This document shows positions 37,501-47,746 of a DNA stretch of 64,000 bases, piece by piece. The DNA comes from Ctena decussata (Eukaryota; Mollusca; Bivalvia; Lucinida; Lucinidae). The stretch covers positions 53,731,087 through 53,795,086 of the forward strand of contig OZ022508.1 of NCBI GenBank assembly GCA_963989385.1. The letters run 5' to 3'. A program made the position numbers and the translations under genes. The notes under the pieces are model-generated. The model saw only the letters and a program-made list of their open reading frames with translations. It did no database searches and was not told the DNA's origin. Position 1 is the stretch's first letter; every line of letters starts with the position of its first letter.

Positions 37501-40500
37501 GAGGTGAAGCTATTTGTAAAAAGTGATTTTACATTTTATTTTATCCCATAACCTTACAAGGTCGTTGGGGCACCACAGACGACTTCGAAATAATCCCTTT
37601 CCACCTTAAGCTTGTCCTGTTGTCAGCTGCCCTAGTTGAGCTGGCAAAGTCCACCACTGTACACTCTTTAATATTGTCTTCTCACCTCTTCTTCTGTCTA
37701 CTTCTTCTTCTTTTTCCTTTCACTGGGTCCAGTAGAATTGTCTTTGCTAAACAAGAAGACTGAGACGTGGCCAAACCGCCTCAGTTTTGGATTCGTGACC
37801 AGCGTCAGGAGTTCATCATAGTCTCCAATGGCTGCTTGGATCTTTCTGCGAACCTCCTCATTGGTTATATGGTCATTGTAGAAAATGTTCTGTAACCTTC
37901 GGTAGCATCTCATCTCAAAGGCCTGTGTTCTTTTCTCTATCTCTGCTGTAAAGGTCTACGATTCACAGGCATACAGAAATATGGAAATGACAAGAGAGCG
38001 CATTTATAAGTTTCACTTCTAATCCCAGAGATGTGTTGTTATCTCTCCAAATTGGTTTCAGCTTGGTAAGAGCTGAAGTGGCTTGTGCAATCCTTGAGAT
38101 AACCTCCTGTTTAAGTCATAATTTGAGACACTGCTACGAGGTATTTGAAGTTTGTTACGATACCCAGCATCTGCCCTTTTACCTTGATCTAACTCAGGAT
38201 GCCATTTGCGCTGTTTGTCATCAGTTTGGTCTTCAGCACTGATCTCCATCTTATACCTTGCGCTGGTTTGTCGAGACTTTTAACTAAAGCTTCTAGTTCC
38301 TGCTCTTCCTCAGCTAGAACGTCTATGTCATCGGCAAACTGCAGATTAGTAATATTTCTGCCGCCTATGCTAACCTTTCCGTCATGTTCTTCCAGAGTAT
38401 CGGACATGATCCGTTTGAGAAAAATGTTTGAGAGGGTGGGTGACAGAAGACATCCTTGCCTTACTCCAACTGTTGTTCTGAACCATTCTCCTGTGCTGCC
38501 ATTCATCAAGACTGCACTTGTAGCCTTGTCATATAGCTGCTCAATGGTGCGAACTAGATTTGCACTGATAGTGTACTTCCGGATGGTGGTCCATAAGGCT
38601 GCATGTCATACCCTGTCAAAGGCTTTTTTTAAATCAATGAAGACATGGTGCATATTCTGCTGCTGTTGGAGATACTTGTCACAAGGGATTCTAAGGTTGT
38701 AAAATCTGTTCTGTTATGCTCCTTCCGGCTCTTAACCCAGTCTGTTCTTCAGCAATTATCTCTTCGGCTTGAAGTTTAAGCCTGTTCAAGAAGGTTTTCA
38801 GCGTGGCTTTGCTTGAACGACTGATGAGGCTGATGGTTTTTACATTGTTTTTAGATTGCAATCAATTTCAGTTTAGGCGTAATTACGTGTGCCTTGTGAA
38901 TGGTAAAATTTTCATGTAAGCTAATTCTGATGAAAATGTTTCTAGTTTTATTAAGGCTTCTGTAAAAGAAAACAATTTGCTGTCTTACAAAGCGATACAT
39001 TTTTACCTTTAACAGTAGACCCGGCCTTGAGGTTATAAAACTAGAGTACAATCTCAAACTCAAAATAAAGCACACTGATTGGCTGCTTCCGAGCATTTGC
39101 TCGGAAGCAGCCAATCAGTGTGCTTTATTTTGAGTTTGAGAGTATTCTCAAGTTTTATAACCTCGAACCCCGGTATCGAAATGACGTCAAAGGACGCAAA
39201 AAAGAAGACACATTAAATGTTTCTTTCTCTAACTTTGTAAAATTGGCAGACAAGTATGGGATAGCATTTAGTAATCTTAGGTCACATGTCACTTTACACT
39301 AGAGGGATCAAACATGATTTTCTGCGCGTTAACATATGCTGGAGCTCCATGGAGGTCTAGAAAACCAGAGTAGCAGGTGTAAATGCATCAGATCATCATG
39401 TTTGATTGACTATTCTTTTAAATGCAGTAGAAGATGCATCTATTTCATATTTAGTCTTTAATTTTTGAGCAAACAACAAATTTGTTACTAGATGTGTTAC
39501 TAAATATAGAAACCGTTATCTTGGATACACGGACTAACATGGCTCGTGATTACTTTCCACATATAAAGCCCGCACGTGCAGCCACATAGGCCTACTCATG
39601 GAGCAACATAGGTCCGCTGCGCGTTCTTCAGTTGTTTCAGCATCAAGATGGCGGAACGTGCCACCTGGAGTTAATGTTCGTAGGGGAGTAAAAGACCGAC
39701 ATGTAATGAATAGGGAATGAAAGATCATATTAGTGATATGGACTAAGTGTTGTATATTTACATGGAAATCAAAACAAATGAAGAAATATTTTTTCTTTAT
39801 TTTGGGCCGTCTACCCAGACCAATCTTGTTAAAATATGTTGAGTATCGTCAAAGTCATAATGGATTTGCATGCAAATAAATATATGCACGAAAATCTGTA
39901 TGGGCTTTTGATGTAAACGTTCACGTTTGGCACAGATTTGTATCATCTGGATCTTCATAGCTTACGAATCTGCTTGTGAATTTGAGACAAATAACCAATT
40001 TCTATTCTAAACAATAAGTCCGTAAAAAGTCAAAGATGCCGGATCAAGGTTAGCATATACTTTTTGCCAAAAAATCATCATAGTATGAAAGAAAATGTAA
40101 CAAGGCTACTAGATCTCACTGCAATCCAGTTATAACTTTCTAGAAAATAAATATATTCTGTCAGGAGCACCAATGATTAACCATAGTTTGACTTGTGTGC
40201 AAAGTAAAAAGTTAGACGATGAACTTAGACTAGTGCTAGTCTGATAATGAAATGGTTTACCATTTATAGAAAAAGATATTTTTTTGCTTCTTTTCTCTGG
40301 GCAGTCTATAAAACTTGAGTCTGCTCCTTTTCTGATATATATATTATCACGTGGAGCTATAATTATAGACTAGCTGTAGGAACTGGGAAAATAAAATGGC
40401 TAAATGACATAACTTCTTCACCTAGTGGCTAGGCTATGATGAACTGTGCAAACCCACAACAGGCGTAAAATTATGCTTAGGTTTTGTCGAAAAGTATATT

Positions 40501-40798
40501 TAGTGGAGAAAACTTAAAATTTACCTTTTGAGCCATCGTCCGTTTCTGTTTGTGCGCGCTTGAACAACGTAGCAATTTTCGTCTCCTCCAATTCATTTGC
40601 TCGGTCTTTCTTTAAGTCCAAATCAGTTCTCAGACGTCTTCGTTCAACTTCCGAATCATGAGTAACACGACTAAATGAATTCTCTTTTCTCTCACCTCTG
40701 GAACTGAGTAATGTTATTTCTCGCTTTTCAGCGCCGCAGTCTCTGGGACCGGCAGCAGTAAATATAATTAGCACAAGTATGTAAGGCGCTGACTCCAT
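30693..40798 (-). CDS. Gene A: secreted coiled-coil, 2x Sushi, NHL-like propeller protein (5 exons)
   Basis: Joined exons 40798-40525, 37459-37340, 36367-36209, 34423-34244 and 31516-30693 total 1557 nt, exactly 519 codons (518 residues plus stop). Every junction is GT/AG and every intron is phase 1. Order: signal peptide (residues 1 to about 20), Glu/Lys/Arg-rich coiled coil (about 45-131), Sushi 1 (132-184), Sushi 2 (185-239) and an NHL-like beta-propeller (about 246-518). An in-frame TAA lies 9 nt before the ATG, so this is the first Met of its frame. CCP modules bind proteins or glycans outside cells. NHL-like propellers usually end TRIM proteins, which are cytosolic; here RING and B-boxes are absent and a signal peptide leads. 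I infer a secreted recognition protein, possibly oligomeric. The introns hold a LINE, a SINE and several MITEs. A possible TATA-like stretch lies at 40861-40869. Function is inferred. Confidence 0.82.
31597..31745. mobile_element. Same MITE as 59161, 3'-truncated, in gene A intron 4
   Basis: Left arm GGCCGTATTTTAAAAACGAC, CTTAAGTCGTTGCTATG and the central TCCTCCAGAGCAAATTTCAT are kept; the right tip is lost. Confidence 0.55.
31925..33690. mobile_element. TIR element with tandem repeats in gene A intron 4
   Basis: Ends TATCCCCCGCCGAAG and its inverted copy. After the left end comes (TCCG)n-rich DNA (31968-32022), then units of about 137 bp with AACTAAGTAACCACTGAACG, GAATTTCATGAAACTT and GTTATTGCCCTTGAATTG, around ten diverged copies. 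The (TCCG)n block recurs at 32505-32560 and 32701-32720, showing internal rearrangement. Confidence 0.7.
34244..34423 (-). CDS. Gene A exon 4: Sushi/CCP domain 2
   Basis: A 180-nt symmetric 1-1 exon starting after TTGTACAG and ending at ACTG|GTAACT. Cys186, Cys212, Cys226 and Cys237 form the second CCP module, with ANG near the start and PWC at the end. The usual Trp between the third and fourth Cys is replaced by Phe231, with Trp236 next to the last Cys. Another GT lies a few bases upstream, but only the GTAACT site keeps phase 1 and joins exon 5 in frame. Confidence 0.82.
35494..35734. mobile_element. piggyBac-like MITE in gene A intron 3
   Basis: TTAA|CCCATTAATGCCTA at the left and inverted TAGGCATCAATGGG|TTAA at the right: CCC/GGG tips with TTAA duplications, the piggyBac pattern. 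The centre has a GACGCCGC/GCGGCGTC hairpin. 241 bp, no coding. Confidence 0.65.
36209..36367 (-). CDS. Gene A exon 3: Sushi/CCP domain 1
   Basis: A 159-nt symmetric 1-1 exon with acceptor TTACCAG|ATTGTGG and donor CAAAAAG|GTGCGT. It encodes exactly one CCP module: Cys133, Cys158, Cys170 and Cys182 in the family pattern, the conserved GxPVISCDPGY block and Trp176 between the third and fourth Cys. One CCP per phase 1-1 exon is standard for complement-type proteins. Confidence 0.85.
36446..36613. mobile_element. Short GGGACAC-end MITE in gene A intron 2
   Basis: Tips GGGACAC and GTGTCCC, inner GCAAACACTGCACACTCAGA and GACGCATTACTGCATTGTAA. Related to 48334-48476. Confidence 0.45.
36655..36875 (-). 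mobile_element. tRNA-derived SINE, other family, in gene A intron 2
   Basis: On the minus strand, A-box TAGCTTAGTTGG (36862-36851) and a B-box-like GTTTGAGCCCC (36817-36807), then a body with CGTCCTGATATGACTG near 36740. Different from the two Thr-like SINEs. Confidence 0.5.
36995..37140. repeat. Palindromic repeat in gene A intron 2
   Basis: GAGGCGGC and GCCGCCTC form a central hairpin flanked by GCAAACAGAGTAGATCCTGA and inverted GGATCTTCCCTGTTTGC. Related in plan to the MITE at 35494-35734. Confidence 0.45.
37340..37459 (-). CDS. Gene A exon 2: coiled-coil segment
   Basis: A 120-nt symmetric 1-1 exon between acceptor TTTATAG|GTGTTG and donor CTCTCTG|GTAAGC. It encodes an amphipathic helix containing ESLQEIQEALKLQAQQLK, with regular hydrophobic spacing that continues the coiled coil of exon 1. 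It could drive oligomer formation. Confidence 0.75.
37550..38850 (-). pseudogene. 5'-truncated RTE-like LINE in gene A intron 1
   Basis: Same family as the element at 15.9-17.5 kb but uninverted. Blocks on the minus strand: EEIIAEEQTGLRAGRSITEQ near 38740, FIDLKKAFDRV near 38630, CLLSPTLSNIFLKRIMSD, the FADDID motif near 38335, and RRLQNIFYNDHITNEEVRRK near 37890. Stops and frameshifts make it inactive. It runs to a 3' end near 37550 reading as the family terminus (GTGGTGCCCCAACGACCTTG). Same strand as the gene, inside intron 1. Confidence 0.75.
39019..39174. mobile_element. Fold-back element with 42-bp perfect arms in gene A intron 1
   Basis: Arms 39053-39094 and 39099-39140 are exact reverse complements around a four-base loop (ATTT); outer, imperfect arms extend to GAGGTTATAAAAC (39028) and GTTTTATAACCTC. 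Related ends occur at 51453-51700. Confidence 0.75.
40525..40798 (-). CDS. Gene A exon 1: signal peptide and coiled coil
   Basis: Encodes residues 1-91 plus the first base of codon 92. The N-terminus MESAPYILVLIIFTAAG has a short hydrophobic core (YILVLIIF) followed by small residues, typical of a cleaved signal peptide; cleavage is likely near residue 17-23. Charged, heptad-like sequence follows (EVERRRLRTDLDLKKDR, then ANELEETK). The donor reads CAAAAG|GTAAAT. Without splicing the frame would stop a few codons later, which fits an exon end here. Confidence 0.8.
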
Positions 40799-41343
40799 CT
40801 TTACTTACATCCAACAACTGTAAATGAATGCATTATTTAACTGCTTTTGAACAATGATGCTTTAAATAATTGGCAGGCATCGCGTTAAAAGGGGCGATAA
40901 ACCACGTGCGTTTAGTAAATGGCTCAAGTCAACCAACGTCTTTGCGCAAACGAAATATTTTGACGGTTCAGATTTTGAATTGTCCAGCATTCATTAAAGC
41001 AAGCAGGGAAGACTTGGATCAAATTGCGTTGTCGTTTCTATGATGCAATTTAATGTCGATAAACATATCTAGATCTAATATCAGTATTAGATTCAAGCCT
41101 ATAATTGTGTACAATTTTTAAAGAAGGACTTTTCAGTGGCTTTGACATATCAAGTACTTTGAATTATCTCAGTTCTTTAAAACTGTAAATAATTACATTT
41201 CCTAGGCTTGACAGTTCGTTTGGCTAAACAGTTATGTTTAAAACAGCAAATACCTCACAAAAAGTAAACGGCTAATAGAAATCCTATTATATAAAATATA
41301 CATATGTTGTGTAACTAACATTCGTATCTTGAGCCAAAAAATC

Positions 41344-41404
41344 TCCGCTCTCTCTCTCTCTCTCTCCTCCCCCCAACCCCCCCCCCCCCACACACACACA
41401 CACA
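41344..41404. repeat. Compound microsatellite
   Basis: (TC)n, then a C-run, then (CA)n in one block upstream of gene A. Confidence 0.85.
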
Positions 41405-41689
41405 GAACATAATAATTAAACAGAATAATTATCAAAGTCAAAGTAGGGTTTAGAGTGTAGATTCTGGAACTTTGAAACTGTAAATGCTTATCTCGATAAA
41501 AAGCAAATGCTGACAACAGGTTTTCACTATTCCTTAAAATGATTAGGAATATTATCGAGGGGAATTACTTCCAGTAATTTAACATATATCACGTCTGACA
41601 TTTAAATGTCGATATTATTCTTTCATCAAAATGTTATTTCTGACTGTATATTTAATGTTATACCTTATGGTTTAATTCTAGTCTCGTCT

Positions 41690-41740
41690 AGTCTATTCCC
41701 TAAGATTGCTAGGTCTTTGGGACACCACAGATGACTTTGC
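41690..41740 (-). mobile_element. LINE 3'-end scrap
   Basis: GTCATCTGTGGTGTCCCAAA on the minus strand, followed by GACCTAGCAAT, matches the 3' terminus of the LINE copy at 37550. An extremely 5'-truncated insertion. Confidence 0.45.
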
Positions 41741-41855
41741 AACACGATATATCTATGAACCATTGTGATGGCCTTAATATCGATATTGTTAATTTTCCGT
41801 TATCAGATGGGAGTGTTCCACGTGCTACATCATCACCCCGTAACTATGTATATAC

Positions 41856-41998
41856 AAGGGCTGTTACGAAACGAAAAAAAAAAGCTGTTACGGAAAGAAA
41901 AAGAGTCATAGTTATCAAACGACCTGATGATCAGGTCGTTTGGTAACTATTACTCTTTTCGTTTCCCAACAGCTGCTTTTCGTTTCGCAACCCCCTTG
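41856..41998. repeat. Fold-back repeat AAGGGCTGTTACGAAACG
   Basis: Left AAGGGCTGTTACGAAACG and ATAGTTATCAAACGACCTGA; right TCAGGTCGTTTGGTAACTAT and CGTTTCGCAACCCCCTT. A related end lies at 3473-3560 (CACACCTGGTTAATTTTTTT, then GTTACGAAAC). Confidence 0.55.
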
Positions 41999-42155
41999 AG
42001 AAACATAGTAAACCAGGTGTGACCATATGGATATAGTTCACAGCTTGTTCGTATGCATGCGGAAAATGTCGAGCCTACTAAGTCATAGTTGGCATTGTGC
42101 TATCCTCATTAACTGCATAATCCGGGCTCAGTTTGCAAGAGGTAGCAGTATAAAT

Positions 42156-42390
42156 GAGCCGCGACACGGCAAAATCAACAAAGTGGCATGTGAGCCCAGC
42201 TAAGTCTCAGATCAGTCTGGGCACCCGCCCAGTCTGATAAAAGTCTTCGCTGTCCGCATGGACCTAGCTTAAAACCAAAACTCCCCTTTAAACGCACAGC
42301 AATGACTCTAGTCAGACGCGACGGATGCCCAGGCTGATCAGAGTCTGCTGGGCGCACATGCCACTCTGTTGGTTTTGTCGTATCCGGGCT
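42156..42390. mobile_element. 235-bp palindromic MITE, copy 6
   Basis: Full length but diverged: GAGCCGCGACACGGC at the left, TTGTCGTATCCGGGCT at the right. Confidence 0.65.
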
Positions 42391-42533
42391 AAAATATGTC
42401 TGAGATGGTGGTTCAGTTAGAGGCGTCCTAATACTCTGGATTCATCTTTGGTTCATTACATTGATTGTTAATTTTTTTAATTGTTTTACACCGCTGGCTT
42501 ACTGATGGGGAAGGAAACAACTACACTGACATA

Positions 42534-43151
42534 CAGGGTGTTTCATAATATCTGACACACATTCAAATTATTACCTCTTCTCCAATAATACAGGTATCAA
42601 TACATTGTTTACATCAAAATGACCAAGAGACATCACCATTTTACGTTCATCATAAAAATCGGAAACGTTGACGTCATAACGTCATACATGACGGCATAAG
42701 ATGTTTTTTTTTTTTTCAAGATGGCACTTTCCATGGGAAAGAGCCAGGACATCACTAAATTGTACTATGAAAGCTGATCCACGATTTCTGTAACCAAAAG
42801 GATGAGAAAACCTTTTCTTGGAGACAGGAGAGTAACCAGACTGCAAGTTACAAAAGTCTGAAAATATTTGAGGTGTACAGAAGTGTATAAGACCAGAGAC
42901 ACAGTAACCAGGGCTGACTCAAGAACAGCAGGATGTCCTGGCACTTTTCCATGGACAGCAATATCTTGAAAAACAACAACTTTTAATGACGGCATGTATG
43001 ACATTATGACGTCAACTTTTCACGTTTTTTTACGTTGCATGTGAAATGGCGATGTCTGTTGATCATTTTGATGTAAACAGTGTATTGCCATCTGTATTAT
43101 TCTAGAAAAGGTATGTATTTGAAAGTGTATCAGATTTTATGAAACACCCAG
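42534..43151. mobile_element. Fold-back mariner-like element, C(A/T)GGGTGTTTCATAA ends
   Basis: CAGGGTGTTTCATAA at the left and its inverted variant at the right, flanked by TA. Inner halves also pair (ATGACGGCAT copies near 42690 and 42985), making a long imperfect hairpin. 618 bp, no transposase. Confidence 0.6.
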
Positions 43152-43659
43152 TATGTGAGTTTCGCGCTGAAAAGGGAAGAGAGACAACGAATGTTTTAAA
43201 ATTTCTGTTTGGATCTCTGGACGACGTAGCCCTTCTAAATTGGGTTTTTGTCCTGTCGTCCTGAAAAAAAGGAAGTTCTCATTTTTAGAATTGAACGCCT
43301 TGCAAAAAAAGCGCCCTGATATACCTGTTACCCTCCCCAACCCACCCACCATCGCCACAAAAGTCTACCTATACACTTTAAAGTTTTAAATTCTCTAAAT
43401 CGTTGATGTCTGTGAATAAATTTAATGGTACCTACTTTAACGGATGGTTTATTAAGTGTATCCGTCAAACCTTCAGATAAATAAAGGGAATTATATTCTG
43501 ATGCCAAGGACTCTTTTCTAGAATTACACATTAGCTATTGCAGATACGCATGTTGTTTCTTCAAAAACAAACTGATGACGAACGTGTTAACTTTATTTTT
43601 TTAAATGGAGATATATATATTCCTAATGACGTTTATAGTCAACGTGATGACTTGACTTT

Positions 43660-44550
43660 GTAATGTCACATGCCACAAAACCAGAGGTCACAAATGTTCG
43701 TATCCTGTCGACGATTAACATCTTGAACTACAGACATCTTCGCCTCATGCTGCGGATTAACCATTGGATTCTGTACTTGAGTATAGCCTCCCATACATTA
43801 GTTAGTTTCTGGATCAACCTCCCATACTCTAGTGAGTTTCTGGATCTAGTGTTGAGGGTTTTTGATGCATTGTTTGTCTGACGTCGTCCAATTTGGTCCT
43901 CAAATGCTCTATATCCAGAGAGAATGCAGGACAAGGCAACACTTGAACAGTGTTATGCCGAAGAGTGTCTGAAGAAAGTCTCGCTGAATTTGGTTTCGTG
44001 TCATCCTCTTAAAAAAGCGTCACGTCAACGTTGCTCTGGGGAAAGGGCAAAGACAACTGGCTGCAGTACCTCGTCAATGTAACGCCTAGCTGTCATATTA
44101 CTGCCAATCACTATGAGGAGTGTCCTAAAGCGCTAAGAAATACCTACATGTAGCCACACCATAACACTGCCGCCACCCCAAAGAAAAATCTATTTTACAC
44201 AACAATCCGCCTAATGATCACCATGACGTCGCCACACTTTCAAACGTCCTTCATTCATATCAATGCATAAAAATGAATACACTTTGCCACTGTCGTTAAA
44301 TCCATCGAAGATGCTGCCTACACCAGTTGTAGCCGTTTCGTCGACGTTCTGGATTCAGTTCATTACCACGATACGTTTTAAAGTTTCCTACCTCACGCTG
44401 ATGTAAGCGTCGTCTAACCGTAGATGCGCTAACGCGTCGATTACGACTTCAGTGGTTTCCTCAGTGGTTTGCACATTCAGAACACCGCTCGGCCAATTTC
44501 ATGAATGAACCTCGGATGTACATTGTGTGACTACTTAAATCACATGACTG
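43660..44550 (-). pseudogene. Tc1-like transposase pseudogene, catalytic and C-terminal part
   Basis: Minus-strand blocks in family order: HLRLDDAYISVR, DSGKVYSFL, RLKVWRRHGDH, FLWGGGSVMVW near 44170, SNMTARRYIDEVLQPVV near 44080, IEHLRTKLDDVRQT near 43890 and IQWLIRSMRRRCL near 43750. Several stops and frameshifts. The N-terminal part lies at 46085-46385, beyond an inserted PIF/Harbinger-like element. Confidence 0.75.
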
Positions 44551-44835
44551 TTTTTAGGAACAACGGCATCAACAAAGATGGCGGCGACTGCTGCATCGAA
44601 TGAATAATAATAATAAAACAAACACATGCATTTTCTGTCTCGGCATCAATAATTGACTTTTTTATTTTGCCAACAGCATAGCAACAAATGAATGCCCGTG
44701 CAATACCTGAAAAAGTCGCAGGTCGGGAATTACAAATGAAATTAGCATTCGTAGACGTTGAGCGCTATATCTTAAAGATATGGTTGTTCCGAGGAACAAA
44801 ATGTTGCATTTTACAACAAAATTCTCTACGCCTTA

Positions 44836-46079
44836 AGCCTCGGTCCCAAAGAGCTTGCGACCGCGATGCGACCGCTTTGCGGCTGATTTCGTCTGCGCCT
44901 GACCTGCGACCATTGCCATTACTTTTCCTCTTCAAATGTGATCGCCGATCAGTCGCCCTACAGTCGGCGACAGCTTTCACATGCAATCGGCGATCGATCG
45001 GCGACCTCACTGCAACTGGTCGCCGTAGGATCGGCAACAGGATTGCAACTACTTTAGGCTGATCGGCGACCAGTCAGCGACCAGTCAGCGACCAATCGGC
45101 GACTCTTCGGCGACTGGTTGCAAATGAACGGCGACTGGTCGGAAACTGATTGGCGACCGTTCAGGGATCAAAAAGAAATGGAAATGTGTTGACAAGAATA
45201 AAATCATTTCAGTGAAAGTTGTTAGAATAACACATCAACAGATTCAGTTGCTTCGCTTGCAACGAAGCAACCGGAATGCAGCTGTAATGTCTATGATGGT
45301 GTACAGGCGATTAAAACGGAGGAGGCGAACACAGTACTGTAAAAGGCCTTGGATAAGAAGGCTGCAGTTTGTTGAGATTCCTCCTTTGACTGTTGAGATT
45401 CTTCATCTGAAGAAGGCGTCCGAACTTCGGGAGTCATTTGTGCTGTCTGTTCTGGCGCCGCCGTTACATGTATTTTTTTCTTCGGCCGCTTCTATGTACC
45501 ATGTTGCTAACACTTTGAACCCCGGTAATAAAATGATACCAAGATGCGAAGACATCTTTTCGTTTTAAAGCTGGCACGAAAAAGCCTCGGCGTTCTATTG
45601 GCACACGCTGCAACCAGTCGGCGACCAGTCGCCGATCGCTCGGCGATATATCGGCGCACGCTGCAAACCTGTAGGCGAATACATGTAATCGGCGACCAAT
45701 CGCCGATCAGTCGCCGTCTCACCAGTGGTCAGTCGCCGATCAGTCGACGAACAGTTGACGACAGATCGCCGATAGGTCGCAGCAAGGTTACAACATTTCA
45801 AAGCCAAATTATTGATGAAACCGATCGGCGACTGGTCGGCGACTAAATTAATATGATCGGCGACTTCCAGAAAACCATTGCAACCAGTCGGCGATCAATA
45901 TCAGTCACGGTTAGTCTTTTGTGCATGCTCAAAAGACTGGCTGCGACTAATTTTGATCGGCGACCTTGTTGCGACCATTATAAAACCTCTCCACGACATC
46001 TGCAACCTCTCTGCGACTGTCAGTTTTTTTAGTCGCGGATAGGTCGCGGCGTGGTCGCAAGCTCTGTAGGACCGAGGCT
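44836..46079. mobile_element. PIF/Harbinger-like element with TTA target duplication
   Basis: Terminal inverted repeats AGCCTCGGTCC at 44836 and GGACCGAGGCT ending 46079, extended by AGAGCTTGCGACC, flanked on both sides by TTA (44833-44835 and 46080-46082), the 3-bp duplication of this superfamily. The ends are packed with short palindromic GGCGAC/GTCGCC and GATCGGCGAC units, perhaps transposase sites. An internal plus-strand frame (45212-45568) has MVYRRLKRRRRTQYCKRPWI, recalling the basic N-terminus of Harbinger nucleases, but no catalytic part, so the element looks non-autonomous. Confidence 0.75.
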
Positions 46080-46084
46080 TTATA

Positions 46085-46385
46085 TACATTCACTAAATTG
46101 GCCGAAAAGTTCCGATCGCGGTTTGCACTGACGTTAGCGATCCCAAGAAGCGTTATCACTATGTGGCGCTCCTGCCGACGCGCTGTTATTCTGACGCTCA
46201 GGACGTTGCCTGTCAATCACAGAAAAAAATTGTAGCACTCCTTTCAATACGTTCAATTGTTGTCTCTTATGAGAACCCCCAAATCTTCGGGCTACTTCGC
46301 CACAGGACAATTCTCCTTCGGCCATGCCAACAGCACCTTGACGTTGTGTTTCTTTTAAATGTTCAACTGTTGACGTTATAAAAAC
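46085..46385 (-). pseudogene. Tc1-like transposase pseudogene, N-terminal HTH part
   Basis: The minus strand reads STVEHLKETQRQGAVGMAEG then ELSCGEVARRFGG, matching the first helix-turn-helix of Tc1-like transposases. It stops near the right end of the element at 44836-46079; the catalytic part continues on its far side, though 44551-44832 does not read as transposase. Confidence 0.65.
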
Positions 46386-46392
46386 ACTTTAT

Positions 46393-46815
46393 ATGGCGTT
46401 TATTTGTGCTTGGCATAAGCTTTTAAAAGGACTAAACAATTTGAGTTTTACAAAACACATGATGGAGATATTGAATGAAGTTCGCATGAAGGGCGAAAAC
46501 TCAGATAATCAGGTACGACTGAAATGTAATGCGACAGACCGCAAGCTTAATGGTCAACACAATCACGGTCGGACTTTAGCTGCTCTTTTAATGATGGCTG
46601 CGAACTTAAAACTCTCTACCAAATTGGTTAAGAGATCGTCGGCACTTGATGATCTCTCCACCAGAAGCGGCTTAAGCAGAACTCAATTTTCAATATGTCT
46701 CTTAATAAACTCAACGAGCCCAAAGGACATGAAAATATATATTATACACTATGATGACGCACGGGGAAACGTTTTACGGTTAAATGATTCCAAAAGACCA
46801 GAAAATAATATATAA
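46393..46815 (+). CDS. Open frame of 140 codons, possible FLYWCH-like remnant (doubtful)
   Basis: Contains RLKCNATDRKLNGQHNHG, a Cys then HNH spacing seen at the end of FLYWCH-type zinc fingers. It starts next to the Tc1-like remnant. Too short and isolated to be called a gene; a decayed transposon piece is as likely. Confidence 0.18.
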   Translation: MAFICAWHKLLKGLNNLSFTKHMMEILNEVRMKGENSDNQVRLKCNATDRKLNGQHNHGRTLAALLMMAANLKLSTKLVKRSSALDDLSTRSGLSRTQFSICLLINSTSPKDMKIYIIHYDDARGNVLRLNDSKRPENNI

Positions 46816-47149
46816 TCTGCACGATGATTATGTTTGGAGAGGCCTTTTATGGTAGCCTGTCATTCGGCCCATGTATTTAGGTCCTTGCTTTATGTATGGA
46901 AAGGTACATAACTGGTACAATGCTATCACAAAGATGGTTTATATCTTGCCCATTCATAGAATATAATTTATTTTTAAATATAGTGATAGAGTATGATACG
47001 TGGATTACACCAATCTAGTTTAATGACTGAATATAAATAAGTTCTGAATAATTTAGATCATTTGGAAACAAGGAAAACACTAAAGAAGCGAATATAGCAG
47101 ACTCGGTCTTATTCAGACCTGTTCATGACGAGATATCACATGTGTTACA

Positions 47150-47300
47150 CCGGCTGCGCCTTTAAGCCACCTGTGCTTTATTGCTGACCGTTCTAAGGCG
47201 GTGTCTCTGTTGGGGTTTTCTATAATAATTATTGTCACCGAATCTGTCCTCGAACCTTTTAAGCTCAGTGGTTTTAAATCAAAACAAGCTCTGTTACCCA
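47150..47300 (+). repeat. Dispersed repeat, second copy
   Basis: TTATTGCTGACCGTTCTAAG then GCGGTGTCTCTGTTG, followed by diverged sequence. Confidence 0.4.
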
Positions 47301-47510
47301 TTGTGTTTTATTACAAAGATATAATGAATAACCTTTTAAATTGTTTAAAATGTCAAATATGTGAATGAATATTTACTTGCGCAAAGGAAGGTGTTTACTA
47401 AGATTCCAACCACTTGTTTCCCATTTCCGGAACTTGAATAAGTATAACCATTAAAGCCGTATTCTGTATACAATAATAATCCTAAGCGTATGCGCTAACG
47501 GGTTATATAT

Positions 47511-47746
47511 GAGCCGCGGCACGAAAAAAACAGCAATCTGGTTGTGCGCCCTGCGCAGACTCAGATCAACCTGGGCATCCACCCAGTCTGATCAAACTCT
47601 TCGCTAAGTGCTTAAAGGGTAGCCAAGGGACTGAGCTACCTCAATGCGGACAGCGAAGACTCTGATCAGACTGGGCGGATGCCCAGGCTGATCTGAGTCT
47701 GCGTTGGACGCACTACCACATTGTTTGTTTTCTCGTGTCGTGGCTC
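47511..47746. mobile_element. 235-bp palindromic MITE, copy 7
   Basis: Full length: GAGCCGCGGCACG at the left, CTCGTGTCGTGGCTC at the right, inner arms intact. Confidence 0.75.
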
